In this document: positions 41,695-50,221 of the stretch, piece by piece | How positions within the stretch are numbered: the first letter of the stretch is position 1 | Layout of the letters: every line of letters starts with the position of its first letter | Source: Pseudorhodoferax soli | GTDB taxonomy: Bacteria > Pseudomonadota > Gammaproteobacteria > Burkholderiales > Burkholderiaceae_C | DNA length: 64,000 nt | Assembly (NCBI RefSeq): GCF_003337555.1 | Contig: NZ_QPJK01000015.1 | Location: 1 to 64,000, forward strand | Direction: 5' to 3' | The notes under the pieces: generated by a model | Told to the model about the DNA's origin: nothing | Databases searched by the model: none | Seen by the model: the letters and a program-made list of their open reading frames with translations, nothing else | Translations under genes and position numbers: made by a program

Positions 41695-43503
41695 TCAAGC
41701 GCGCCGACGCCAGGCCAGCAGCGCCAGGGCCCAGAGCGCAGCACCCCACCACCAGCTGCTGGCGCCACCGCCGCCACCGCCGCCACCACCACCGCCGCTG
41801 GAACTTGTGCTGGCCGTGACGGCCAGATTGGCCACGTCGCGCCGGCCGGCGTTGTCGGTCACGGTCAGGCTGAACACATAGGCGCCGGCCACGGGCAGGG
41901 TCGCGCTGGTGTTGGCCGATCCGGGGTTGGCGATGGTGGCGGTGGCCGGACCCGAGACCTGGGCCCAACGGTAGGTGACGATGGCGGCGCCCGTGCTGGC
42001 CGTGCTGGCGTTGCCGTTGAGCGGCACGGCGTTGCCCGCCGGAGCGGTGGCCACGGGCGCGGCCACGGCCTGCGGCACCAGCGACGAGGTCGCGGCCAGC
42101 ACGGCGCGCGCGCCATCCAGCAGGCCAGCGCCGCAGGTGCTGGTGTCGCAGTTGCATGGCACGGTGCCGTTGGTGCTGCACCGCAGTGCGCCGGCCACCG
42201 CCACGTGGGGGCGGGCCGCGTCCTGCATGCGCACGACCAGCTGCGCCGGTGTCAGCGCCGGGTTCACGGCCAGCATCAGCGCGGCCACGCCGGCCGCCTG
42301 CGGCGACGAGAAGCTGGTGCCCAGCTTCAGGCCGTAGGTGTCCACGCCCGGCGTGGTCGTGCCCTGGTTGTCCAGGGAATAGATGGCGCGTGTGCCCGTG
42401 CCGCCCGGCGCCACGATACCGATCTGCGCACCGTAGTTGGAGTAGGCCGTCTTGCGCCCGTCCTCCTGCACTGCACCGACGGCCAGCACGCCGGCGCAAT
42501 CGGCGGGCCGGGCCACGGTGCCGGCCTCGTTGCCGGCCGCCACCACCAGCAGGGCGCCGGCCTCGGTGATCTCGTCGATCACGTCCTGGTAGCTGGGGCT
42601 GCAGGCGGCATCGCCACCGAAGCTCAGGTTCAGGATGCGGGCCGGCGTGGCATTGGCCGGTGCGCCCGCCACCGTCAGGCCGGCCGCCCAGCGCATGCCG
42701 TCCAGCAGGTCGGACAGCAGTGCGCCGCACTTGCCGGCGATGCGCACGGGCAACACCCTGGCCTGCCAGTCGATGCCGGCCACGCCCAGGCCATTGTTGG
42801 TGGCAGCGGCGATCTGGCCGGCGATGAAGGTGCCGTGCCAGGAGCTGTCCTCGATGTCGCAGGTGGAGAACAGCGGCGAGCGCTTGTCGGCAGCGTTGAC
42901 CCAGTCGCCCGGGTCGCTCGGGTCGGCGTCGCGGCCATTGCCGTCGTTGGAATACTCGACCTCGCTCACGAAGTCGTAGCCGGCCACCAGGCGGCCGGTG
43001 AGGTCGGGATGGTTCAGGCGCACGCCCACGTCCAGCACCGCCACCACCACCGAGGCGCTGCCCGTCGTGACATCCCAGGCCGCCGGCATGTTCATCGCTG
43101 CGGCGTCGGTCGTGGGCGGCTGCAGCTGCCACTGCCGTGCGTAGTCGGGGTCGCTCGGCACGGCCAGCCGCCGCACGCGCACATCGGGCTCGACGTCCAG
43201 AACGTCGGGGTTCAGCCGCAGGCGACGCACCGTGGCATCCAGTTCGGCACCGGACTGCGCGGCCGGCATGCGCAGCAGCCGGTGCTGCCGGCCGACGGCG
43301 CGCTCGTCCTCGAAGCCCACCCCCGCCGTGGCGGCCACGGCGCGCAGGCGCTCACGCGCCGCCTGTGGCGCCTCGCGCGCGGAGGCCGTCGATTCGGCCG
43401 CGGGCTTGAGCCGCACCAGCAGGTTGCGAACAGGTTCCTGGGGTCCCTGGGCCGCTGCCACCAGGGGGACAGCCAGCAAGGCCGCGGCAATGATCTTGAG
43501 CAT
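41695..43503 (-). CDS. Secreted S8 subtilisin-like serine peptidase with a GlyGly-CTERM-like tail
   Basis: A 602-residue exported protease: signal peptide (MLKIIAAALLAVPLVAAAQ), a propeptide-like segment (about 20-125), then the catalytic domain with D158 (VAVLDVGV), H223 (SSWHGTFIAGQ), oxyanion N325 (VAAGNEAG) and S397 (GTSFSSP). The usual DTG motif is DVG here. A PKD-like beta-sandwich (about 490-570) follows. The end is an 11-glycine run, WWWGAALWALALLAW and RRR, a GlyGly-CTERM-like sorting signal; such proteins are processed by rhombosortase after type II secretion. The ATG at 43503 is chosen because the signal peptide begins there. Confidence 0.9.
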   Translation of the reverse strand: MLKIIAAALLAVPLVAAAQGPQEPVRNLLVRLKPAAESTASAREAPQAARERLRAVAATAGVGFEDERAVGRQHRLLRMPAAQSGAELDATVRRLRLNPDVLDVEPDVRVRRLAVPSDPDYARQWQLQPPTTDAAAMNMPAAWDVTTGSASVVVAVLDVGVRLNHPDLTGRLVAGYDFVSEVEYSNDGNGRDADPSDPGDWVNAADKRSPLFSTCDIEDSSWHGTFIAGQIAAATNNGLGVAGIDWQARVLPVRIAGKCGALLSDLLDGMRWAAGLTVAGAPANATPARILNLSFGGDAACSPSYQDVIDEITEAGALLVVAAGNEAGTVARPADCAGVLAVGAVQEDGRKTAYSNYGAQIGIVAPGGTGTRAIYSLDNQGTTTPGVDTYGLKLGTSFSSPQAAGVAALMLAVNPALTPAQLVVRMQDAARPHVAVAGALRCSTNGTVPCNCDTSTCGAGLLDGARAVLAATSSLVPQAVAAPVATAPAGNAVPLNGNASTASTGAAIVTYRWAQVSGPATATIANPGSANTSATLPVAGAYVFSLTVTDNAGRRDVANLAVTASTSSSGGGGGGGGGGGASSWWWGAALWALALLAWRRRA

Positions 43504-43628
43504 GCGCGGCGTTGTAGCACGGCTGTGCGTCGCCGCGCGTGGGAAATGGATGACGGCGCGTGGCGCCACAGCGGCTTGCACGACAATCGGCGCCCTCGCG
43601 CGACCGCGCCTTTCGACACCGCAATGTC

Positions 43629-44102
43629 ATGAAGATCAGCAAAGACACCGCCGTCACCCTGCACTACAGCGTGACCGAAGCCAATGGCAAGCCGCTGGCC
43701 AGCCGCGAAACCACCGACTACCTGCACGGCGGCTATGGCAACACGCTGCCCAGGATCGAGGCAGCGCTGGAAGGGCAGGAAGCCGGCTTCCGCGTGACGC
43801 TGGAACTGCAGCCCGAAGACGCCTTCGGCCGCCGCGAAGCCGCACTGGAGCGCAGCATCGCCAAGAAGGACTTCCCGCCCGGTGTGAAGGTCGGCGGCCA
43901 GCTGCGCGGCATGACCGAAGACGGCCGCGAGCAGATCTTCACGGTCATGAAGATCAAGGGCGACCAGGTGCTGCTGGACGCCAACCATCCCTGGGCCGAC
44001 AAGGCGCTCAAGTTCACGCTGCAGGTGGGCGCCGTGCGCGCGGCGACCGCAGAGGAAATCCAGCACGGCCACGTGCACGGTGGCCACGGCCACCACCACT
44101 GA
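43629..44102 (+). CDS. slyD: SlyD-like FKBP peptidyl-prolyl isomerase
   Basis: A 157-residue FKBP-type isomerase with an inserted flap domain (about residues 70-130), as in SlyD. Conserved parts are VTLHYSVTEANGKPLASR, LIEAALEGQEAG-like LPRIEAALEGQ, and PEDAFGRREAALERSI; the C-terminus ends in a metal-binding HGHVHGGHGHHH tail. It catalyses proline isomerisation and may chaperone nickel insertion; no hydrogenase gene is nearby. The ATG at 43629 is chosen by alignment to the family; GTG-like upstream codons exist. Confidence 0.88.
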   Translation: MKISKDTAVTLHYSVTEANGKPLASRETTDYLHGGYGNTLPRIEAALEGQEAGFRVTLELQPEDAFGRREAALERSIAKKDFPPGVKVGGQLRGMTEDGREQIFTVMKIKGDQVLLDANHPWADKALKFTLQVGAVRAATAEEIQHGHVHGGHGHHH

Positions 44103-44735
44103 TCAGCGCCGGCGCTGCTCCCGGTGCAGCATGTGGCGCGTGTAGACCTCGCCGCGGCTGGAGGCCATCAGCGCCATTTTCTGCACCAGCCCATGGGTCT
44201 CCGCGGGCTGGCCCATCTGCGGCACCAGGGCCAGCATGCCGGCCAGTGCCATCGGCACCCAGCGCTGGCGCAGGCGCAGCGTGCGGCCCGATGCCCAGGC
44301 GATGGGCAACGCCGCCGCCATGGCGCCCAGCGCAAAACCGGCCACGACCTCCGACACCGAGTGCGCTTTCAGCACCACGCGCGAGACACTGACGAGCAGG
44401 CCCACCAGCAGGCCGGCGGCGATGCCCAGCACCTGCAGGCGCCGCGACCGATCGGCCACCGCCAGCCAGGCACCCATGGTGAACACTGCGGTCGAGACCG
44501 TCGCATGGCCGCTGATGCCTGTGAAATCCAGCGCGGCGCTGCCGATGCCCCAGCCCATGAAGGCCAGCTTGCTGGCCAGCACCAGCAGGACGGCCGTGCC
44601 GAACGCCAGCGCCCAGGCCAGCGCCAGCGGCGCGTGCCGTGTCTTGACGAGCCACAGCGCAAGCACCAGCGCAGCAGGCAGCAGCAGCGCCGAGTTGCCG
44701 AGGTGGGTGACGGTGGTCCAGAAATGCAGGGGCAC
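44103..44735 (-). CDS. PAP2-family membrane phosphatase
   Basis: A 210-residue protein with five to six hydrophobic helices and the PAP2 catalytic motifs: SGHATVSTAVF with its histidine, and SRVVLKAHSVSEVVAG with arginine and histidine. The first motif (KX6RP) is weak, with no clear KxxxxxxRP. It probably removes phosphate from a lipid-linked substrate such as undecaprenyl pyrophosphate or phosphatidate at the outer face of the inner membrane. Convergent with slyD. Confidence 0.83.
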   Translation of the reverse strand: MPLHFWTTVTHLGNSALLLPAALVLALWLVKTRHAPLALAWALAFGTAVLLVLASKLAFMGWGIGSAALDFTGISGHATVSTAVFTMGAWLAVADRSRRLQVLGIAAGLLVGLLVSVSRVVLKAHSVSEVVAGFALGAMAAALPIAWASGRTLRLRQRWVPMALAGMLALVPQMGQPAETHGLVQKMALMASSRGEVYTRHMLHREQRRR

Positions 44736-44791
44736 GGCGCCGATTGTGCGGCCCCCGTGTAAACCCTGAAATGCGGCGGCCGGGAGGCGCC

Positions 44792-45451
44792 CTACAGGCC
44801 GCGCTCGACCATGTCCAGCAGCCGGCCGCCCAGGGCCTCGGCCTGCTCGGCCGGCAGGCCGCGCAGGGGGCCGTCGATCAGCAGCAGCGCCAGGCCATGC
44901 ACGGTGGACCAGGCCAGGAATTCGGCGCCAGGCCGGCGCTCTTGCGGCAGCGCGCCGGTTGCCACGAGCGCGTCCAGCGCGGCGCCAAGGTGGCGGAACG
45001 GGTCCAGGCCCGAGCGGCCGGCCTTGGCCGGATCGGGCGTCGTCGCCAGCGCGAAGCGCCCTCCGAAGGCGGTACGGAACAGCCCTGTGTGCGCACGCGC
45101 AAAGCCCAGGTAGCCCGCGCCCACGGCACGCACCCGCGCGCGCGCCTGGGCAACGGCATCGGGCTGCACCGGCAGTTGTGCCATCCGCACCTCCATCGCC
45201 TCGGCCACGGCAGCCACGGCCGCTGTGCGCACGGCGTCCAGCAGGTCTTCACGGTTGGCGAAATGGCGGTAGGCCGCATTGGGCGCCACCCCGGCGCGCC
45301 GCGTGGCCTCGCGCAGCACCACGGCATCGGGCCCGCCCTCGGCGGCCAGCGCCAAGCCGGCCTCCAACAGGGCCCGGCGCAGGTCCCCATGCCGGTAACT
45401 GCCGCGTGCCGGGACCGCCCGGGTGCGTGATGGAGGTGTGTTCTCTGCCAT
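44792..45451 (-). CDS. TetR-family transcriptional regulator
   Basis: About 219 residues, with the TetR HTH near residues 35-60 (VLREATRRAGVAPNAAYRHF) and a ligand domain after it. The start is taken at MAENTPPSRT (45451); an in-frame ATG at 45466 would add five residues and overlap the operator. Neither has a strong Shine-Dalgarno. It is divergent from the VOC-DUF1579 operon and two TGTGGAC-N3-GTYCA sites lie in the gap, so it very likely represses that operon and itself. Confidence 0.85.
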   Translation of the reverse strand: MAENTPPSRTRAVPARGSYRHGDLRRALLEAGLALAAEGGPDAVVLREATRRAGVAPNAAYRHFANREDLLDAVRTAAVAAVAEAMEVRMAQLPVQPDAVAQARARVRAVGAGYLGFARAHTGLFRTAFGGRFALATTPDPAKAGRSGLDPFRHLGAALDALVATGALPQERRPGAEFLAWSTVHGLALLLIDGPLRGLPAEQAEALGGRLLDMVERGL

Positions 45452-45501
45452 GTGGACAGCGTCCATTATTGCTGCCAGAATTCTTGTGGACGGTGTTCAC
45501 A
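45451..45501. promoter_or_regulatory. Twin TetR-type operators between the TetR and VOC genes
   Basis: Two sites share the TGTGGAC-N3-GTYCA layout: TGTGGACAGCGTCCA at 45451-45465, whose core TGGAC-AGC-GTCCA is a perfect palindrome, and TGTGGACGGTGTTCACA at 45485-45501, with 6 of 7 arm positions paired. Their centres are 34 bp apart, about three helical turns. The first overlaps the TetR start region and the second lies 22 bp before the VOC ATG. Confidence 0.65.
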
Positions 45502-45522
45502 TCTATCGAGAGGAGACACGCC

Positions 45523-45969
45523 ATGCAGATCCATCCCTATCTTTCCTTCGAAGGCCGCTGCCAGGAAGCGCTCGACTTCTACCGCGACAAGCTTGGCGCC
45601 ACGGTCGGCCTGGTGATGCGTTTCAAGGACGCCCCGCCCATGGACCAGCCACCGCCCGAAGGCTGCGCCGGCGGTCCCCCGCCGGACGGCGAGAAGGTCA
45701 TGCACTCGGAGTTGCGCATCGGCGACACCACGCTGATGGCGACCGACGGCATGGCCAGCGGCAAGCCGAGCTTCGCCGGCATCTCCCTGTCGCTCGTGGT
45801 GGCGGATGAATCCGAGGCCAGGCAGCGCTTCGACGCCCTGGCCGATGGCGGCCAGGTCCAGATGCCGCTGGCCAAGACCTTCTTCAGCCCGGCCTTCGGC
45901 ATGGTCGACGACCGCTTCGGCGTGCACTGGCTCATCGTGGTGCAAGACCCCAACCAGCCGCCGCGCTGA
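45523..45969 (+). CDS. VOC-family (PhnB-like) protein
   Basis: A 148-residue vicinal-oxygen-chelate protein of the PhnB/3-demethylubiquinone-9-like subgroup: IHPYLSFEGRCQEALDFY at the N-terminus and a C-terminal FGMVDDRFGVHWLI. The metal ligands of true glyoxalases are not all evident, so an enzymatic role is doubtful. AGGAG at 45511-45515 sits at an ideal distance. It forms an operon with DUF1579 downstream (15-bp gap) under the divergent TetR regulator. Confidence 0.85.
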   Translation: MQIHPYLSFEGRCQEALDFYRDKLGATVGLVMRFKDAPPMDQPPPEGCAGGPPPDGEKVMHSELRIGDTTLMATDGMASGKPSFAGISLSLVVADESEARQRFDALADGGQVQMPLAKTFFSPAFGMVDDRFGVHWLIVVQDPNQPPR

Positions 45970-45984
45970 ACAGAAGGACGAGGC

Positions 45985-46470
45985 ATGGAATCCACCAAGC
46001 CCCTCGCACAGCACCGCTGGCTGCAGCAGCTGGCCGGTGAATGGACCATGGAAGGCGAAGCCGACATGGGCCCCGACCAGCCCCCCAGCCGCAGCCTGGG
46101 CACCGAGAGCGTGCGCATGCTCGGCGACCTGTGGGTGGTGCTGGAAGGCCAGGCCGACATGCCCGCCGGTGCCGGCACCGGCCACATGCGCATGACGCTG
46201 GGCTACGACCCGCAGCGCCAGGCCTTCGTCGGCAACTGGGTCGGCTCGATGATGACGCTGATGTGGATCTACGAGGGCCAGCTCGACGCCGCCGGCAAGG
46301 TCCTCACGCTGGACACCGAAGGCCCGAGCTTCGCCGGCGACGGCAGGACCGTGCGCTACCAGGACGTGATCACGCTGGTCGACGCCAACACGCGCACGCT
46401 GCATTCGCAGACGCTGGGCGAAGACGGCCAGTGGCGGCGCTTCATGACGGCGACCTACAAGCGACAGTAG
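45985..46470 (+). CDS. DUF1579 family protein
   Basis: A 161-residue protein; LQQLAGEWTMEGEADMGP at the start and FVGNWVGSMMTLMWIYEG in the middle match the DUF1579 beta-barrel family of unknown function. No signal peptide, so it is cytoplasmic. It follows the VOC gene by 15 bp. Family members are often found with VOC or PhnB-like genes in Comamonadaceae-like genomes, suggesting a shared stress or detoxification role (inference). Confidence 0.85.
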   Translation: MESTKPLAQHRWLQQLAGEWTMEGEADMGPDQPPSRSLGTESVRMLGDLWVVLEGQADMPAGAGTGHMRMTLGYDPQRQAFVGNWVGSMMTLMWIYEGQLDAAGKVLTLDTEGPSFAGDGRTVRYQDVITLVDANTRTLHSQTLGEDGQWRRFMTATYKRQ

Positions 46471-46503
46471 GCGTGCACGGGCTCGGGTAGGCTCGCGCCC
46501 GCC

Positions 46504-47730
46504 ATGTCCACGAGCCCCCTGCTTTCCCCGCGCGCCGCCTGGCCCATGCTGCTGGCGCTGACGGCGGCCTTCGCCATGAGCCAGGCGTTCCGCACGCTGG
46601 CCGCCATCCTCGCGCCGCCGCTGCAGGCCGAGTTCCAGCTGTCGCCGCAGCAGCTGGGGCTGTTCGCGGCAAGCTTTCACTTCGCGTTCGGCGCGCTGCA
46701 GCTGCTCGTCGGCATCGGCATGGATTTGCACGGCCTGCGCCGCACGGTGCTGACGGCCTTCCCGCTGGCCGTCGTGGGCGCGGCCGTGTCGGCCACGGCC
46801 GGCGGCCAGGGCCAGCTGATCGTGGGCCAGGTGCTGATCGGCGTGGGCTGCGCACCGGCCTTCCTGGCCTGCACGCTCTTCATCGCGCAGAACTTCCCGG
46901 CCGAGCGCTTCGCCATGCTGTCCGGCCTGGTGCTGATGCTGGGCGGCACCGGCATGCTGTTCACGGGCACGCCGCTGGCCTGGCTGATCGAGGCGCATGG
47001 CTGGCGCTGGGGCATGTGGCTGCTGGCGGCCGGCTCGGTCCTGGCCTGGGGGCTGGTGTGGTGGAAGGTGCCGCACCAGGTGCCGGCTGCTGCCAGCGGC
47101 ATCGCGCGCGAATCGCTGGGCCAGGCGCTGCGCGGCTTCGGCGCGCTGTTCCTGGTGCCGCACACCTGGGGCATCGTCTGCATGGCGGCCGTCAACTACG
47201 CGTCGTTCCTGACGCTGCGCGGCCTGTGGCTGGGGCCCATGCTGGTCGAGCGCCACGGCCTGTCGCTGCTCGTCAGCGGCCACGTGGCGCTGCTGGTGTC
47301 GGTGGTCTCGCTGGTCAGCCCGCCGTTGTTCGGCCGCTTCGACCCTGGCGGCATCGCAGCGCGGCGCCGGCGCATCGGCCGCTGCACGCTGCTGATGGCG
47401 GCCCTGTTCGTGGCGATGGCACTGCTGCACGGCCTGGTGGCCGATGTGCTGCTGGCCGTGGCCGTGGCCTGCCTGTCGGGCTACATGGTGCTGCAGTACG
47501 CCGACGTGCGCGCAGCCTACCCGCCGGCCATGATCGGGCGCGCGCTGTCGGTCTTCACGATGGCCATGTTCATGGGCGTGGCGTTCATGCAATGGGGCAC
47601 GGGCTGGGTGGCCGCGCAGGCGGCAGGCCAGGGCGTGGAGACCTTCACCGCGCCGCTGCTGGCGATCGCGGCAGCGCTGCTGCTCGGCGCACTGGCTTAC
47701 CGCAGGCTGCCGCAGCCGCCCGCGGCCTGA
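46504..47730 (+). CDS. MFS transporter
   Basis: A 408-residue membrane protein with 12 predicted helices. Motif A is seen in GIGMDLHGLRRTVLT after helix 2, and motif C-like glycine/proline content in helix 5 (GLVLMLGGTGMLFTGTP). The subfamily is not obvious, but overall layout resembles uncharacterised DHA1-like transporters. No SD is seen; a TAGGCT hexamer ends 10 bases before the ATG, suggesting a very short leader. It converges on the response regulator gene. Confidence 0.88.
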   Translation: MSTSPLLSPRAAWPMLLALTAAFAMSQAFRTLAAILAPPLQAEFQLSPQQLGLFAASFHFAFGALQLLVGIGMDLHGLRRTVLTAFPLAVVGAAVSATAGGQGQLIVGQVLIGVGCAPAFLACTLFIAQNFPAERFAMLSGLVLMLGGTGMLFTGTPLAWLIEAHGWRWGMWLLAAGSVLAWGLVWWKVPHQVPAAASGIARESLGQALRGFGALFLVPHTWGIVCMAAVNYASFLTLRGLWLGPMLVERHGLSLLVSGHVALLVSVVSLVSPPLFGRFDPGGIAARRRRIGRCTLLMAALFVAMALLHGLVADVLLAVAVACLSGYMVLQYADVRAAYPPAMIGRALSVFTMAMFMGVAFMQWGTGWVAAQAAGQGVETFTAPLLAIAAALLLGALAYRRLPQPPAA

Positions 47731-47790
47731 CATCCAGCAAGCACGTCCGCGCTGCGCATGCGCTGCCGAGCGCCTTCGGGCGGCGCGCGC

Positions 47791-48447
47791 TCAGGCGTGG
47801 CCGACCTGCAGGTCGGCGTACGACACCGCGTACTTGACCAGGGCCGCCTGGCCCTCGATGCGCAGCTTGCGGCGCAGGTGCAGCCGGTGCGTTTCCACCG
47901 TGCGCACGGAGGCACCCAGCGCATCGGCGATCTCGCGGTTCGAGCAGCCATCGGCCAGCAGCGAGAGCACGGCCGACTCCTTGGGCGTGAGGTGGCCCCA
48001 GGCGCGCGTCACGGGCGGCGGCGCCGGCTCGGTCGGCAGCGGCAGGCCGGGGCTGAAGTAACGCTCGCCCGCGTGCACGGCGTCGATGGCCTCCACCAGG
48101 TGGTGGCCCGGCCCGTCCTTGAGCACATAGCCGCGCACGTCCAGCGCCACGGCGCGGCGCACGTACTCGGCATCCTGGTGCATGGACAGCACGAGCAGGC
48201 GCAGGTCCGGAAAGCGGTCGCGGAACCGGGTGGCCAGCTGGATGCCGCTGGCATCCGGCATGCGGATGTCGGTCACCACCAGATCGGGCTGCAGCGCGGC
48301 GGCCAGCGCCTCGGCCTCTTGCGCGCATCCGGCCTCGCCCACCACGCGGATGTGCGGCGTGGCGTGCAGGCGCATGCGCACGCCATCGCGCAGCAGCGGG
48401 TGGTCGTCGACGAGCAGCACGCGGATGGGGGCGGGGTCAGGGGTCAT
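47791..48447 (-). CDS. NarL/LuxR-family response regulator
   Basis: A 218-residue regulator: receiver domain with the phospho-acceptor D60 (VVTDIRMPD), acidic pair D14/D15 (VDDH) and K109 (YVLKDG), then a LuxR-type HTH at about 150-210 (LTPKESAVLSLLADGCSNRE, VRTVETHRLHLRRKL). The ATGA overlap with the upstream kinase shows they are one two-component system. Its likely targets include the divergent lipoprotein pair at 50222-52188 (inference). Confidence 0.92.
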   Translation of the reverse strand: MTPDPAPIRVLLVDDHPLLRDGVRMRLHATPHIRVVGEAGCAQEAEALAAALQPDLVVTDIRMPDASGIQLATRFRDRFPDLRLLVLSMHQDAEYVRRAVALDVRGYVLKDGPGHHLVEAIDAVHAGERYFSPGLPLPTEPAPPPVTRAWGHLTPKESAVLSLLADGCSNREIADALGASVRTVETHRLHLRRKLRIEGQAALVKYAVSYADLQVGHA

Positions 48448-49877
48448 GGTGCGGAACGGGCAATGGCGATGGGGTGCGGCGCGCGCGTCGGTGCGGGTGC
48501 GGGTGCGGGCGCGGCGGCCTGGGGCAAGGGCAACCAGGCGGCGAGACGTGTGCCATGGCGGCCCGATTCGATGGACAGCGTGCCGCCCAGGCTCTCGGCC
48601 CGCTCGCGCATGTTGCGCAGGCCGATGCCGCGCGTGCCGTCCCCGGACACACCGCGCATGTCGAAGCCCTGGCCGTCGTCGATGACCTGCAGGCCGACGC
48701 CGTGGCGCGTGCCATGCAGCACGAGTTCCACCCGCGTGGCCTGGGCATGGGTGCGGCAGTTCTGCAGCGCTTCCTGCGCGATGCGGAACAGCACCGTGCC
48801 ATGCTCGGCCGGCAGCTGGCCCGGCACACCCTGGCGCACCAGGCCGACGCTGAAGCCCCCGCTCTCCTGCACCTGCTGCGCCAGCAAATCCAGGGCCGGC
48901 TCCAGCCCGAGGTCGTCCAGCAAGGCCGGTCGCAGCCCATGCGACACGCGCCGGATCTCCACCAGCGCCGTGCCCAGCCGCGCCAGCCCCTGGTCCAGCG
49001 CCTGGCGCGGTGCCGCAGGCGCCGCGGCGCGCGGATCGGCCAGCTGCAGCTGTGCCGTCTCGAGCAGGAACTTGGACGAAGCCAGCACCTGCACCACGCC
49101 GTCGTGCAGCTCGCGGGCCACGCGCACGCGCTCGTCTTCCTGCGAACGCACCACGCGCCGCGCCAGCCGGCGCAGCTTGTCGCTGGAGACGCGGTGGTCT
49201 TTCAGGTTGAGCGCCAGGCCGCCCAGGCCGATGAGCACCACGCAGACCGCGGCGATGGCGTACAGGCGCTGGCGCGTGGCCTCGATGTTGGTGCGCGCGC
49301 CGGTCTCGATGGCCTGCAGCGCGCCCTGCACATCGTCCAGGTAGATGCCGGTGCCGATCACCCAGTTCCAGCCCGGCACCGTGAGCACGTAGCCCAGCTT
49401 GGGCACGACCGACTGCGAGCTGGGCTTGCTCCAGCTGTAACGCACGACGCCGCCGCCGTGGCGCGCGACGCTGAGGATGCGCTGCGCCGAATCGGCGCCC
49501 GCGGGATCGTTGGGATCGCAGAACGCCACGCCCTGCATGGGCAGCGTCTTCGGGTCGATCAGCAGCTGGCCGTGCTGGTCGTAGACGAAGAAGTAGCCGT
49601 TGTCGCCGAACTGCATGCGCGCCAGCGTGGCCAGCGCCAGCTCCTTGCGCTCGCCGACCTCGCCCGGCCCTTCGGCGATGCGCACGAGGGTGTTGCGCGC
49701 CAGCTCGACGTAGTGCTTGAGCTCGGCCTCCTTGCTGTGCATGAAGGCCTGCTGCACGAGCGCCTGTTCCTCGCGCACGAGCTTGTAGGTCTGCTGTTGC
49801 ATGGTGGCGCTCATGAGCAGCAACGCGACCACGATGGGCACACCCGACAGCAGCACCAACTTGAGGCGGAGCTGCAT
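48444..49877 (-). CDS. Sensor histidine kinase with periplasmic cache domain (HisKA_3/NarX-like)
   Basis: A 477-residue kinase: TM1 (5-24), a periplasmic single cache domain (about 40-195, with GYFFVYDQHGQLLI and PGWNWVIGTGIY), TM2 (about 205-225), a HisKA_3 dimerisation domain with phospho-acceptor H258 (ARELHDG) and a HATPase_c domain (RIAQEALQNCRTHAQA, DDGQGFD, GIGLRNM). The C-terminus ends in an Ala/Pro-rich tail of about 30 residues, unusual for this family. Cache domains commonly sense small organic acids or amines; the ligand is unknown. Divergent from the RidA-PLP lipoprotein operon across a 344-bp gap. Confidence 0.92.
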   Translation of the reverse strand: MQLRLKLVLLSGVPIVVALLLMSATMQQQTYKLVREEQALVQQAFMHSKEAELKHYVELARNTLVRIAEGPGEVGERKELALATLARMQFGDNGYFFVYDQHGQLLIDPKTLPMQGVAFCDPNDPAGADSAQRILSVARHGGGVVRYSWSKPSSQSVVPKLGYVLTVPGWNWVIGTGIYLDDVQGALQAIETGARTNIEATRQRLYAIAAVCVVLIGLGGLALNLKDHRVSSDKLRRLARRVVRSQEDERVRVARELHDGVVQVLASSKFLLETAQLQLADPRAAAPAAPRQALDQGLARLGTALVEIRRVSHGLRPALLDDLGLEPALDLLAQQVQESGGFSVGLVRQGVPGQLPAEHGTVLFRIAQEALQNCRTHAQATRVELVLHGTRHGVGLQVIDDGQGFDMRGVSGDGTRGIGLRNMRERAESLGGTLSIESGRHGTRLAAWLPLPQAAAPAPAPAPTRAPHPIAIARSAP

Positions 49878-50221
49878 GTCAGCGCCCCACTCCGGGGCCG
49901 GTCTGCACCAATGTCCTGGAATGTGTGTCGATGTGCATGGCGGGCCTGAATGTGCAGAGCAATCCCGATGCCAGCCAGTGACGTTTCATTTGGAAACACT
50001 GCTGCAGTGCGGCGAAATCCGCGTCCAAAAAGCAGCGCTGCGTACTACCACGTAGGGGAAATGAAACCGTCACACACCGTGATGCCATTCCTAGAATTCA
50101 TCGCAAGTTAGACCGCATTGCACTGCAGCAAAACATCCCGGGAGGGTCTGGCTCTTGTCGCTTCGCATGGCCGAAATGCCACGCGTGGTTCTTGATTCCA
50201 GAAAGAAGGAAAGGTGGTTCC
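49878..50221. promoter_or_regulatory. Divergent intergenic region of the kinase and RidA-lipoprotein operon
   Basis: A 344-bp gap with no supported gene. Toward the RidA gene, TAGAAT at 50092-50097 is a good -10 candidate, with a weak -35 near 50069-50074. An inverted repeat CTAC-CAC-GTAG at 50045-50055 is centred about 54 bp upstream of the predicted start, a good place for an activator such as the NarL-type regulator. The leader would be about 118 nt. Confidence 0.45.

Noticed and set aside
41760-41804. Simple-sequence repeat or CRISPR-like tract of GCCACC units
   Set aside because: It encodes the polyglycine tail of the subtilase and is explained by coding content; no spacers are present.
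47770-47790. Terminator between the convergent MFS and response regulator genes
   Set aside because: Only a 4-bp CGCC-TTCG-GGCG stem can be formed and no T-tract follows, so it is not listed as a feature.
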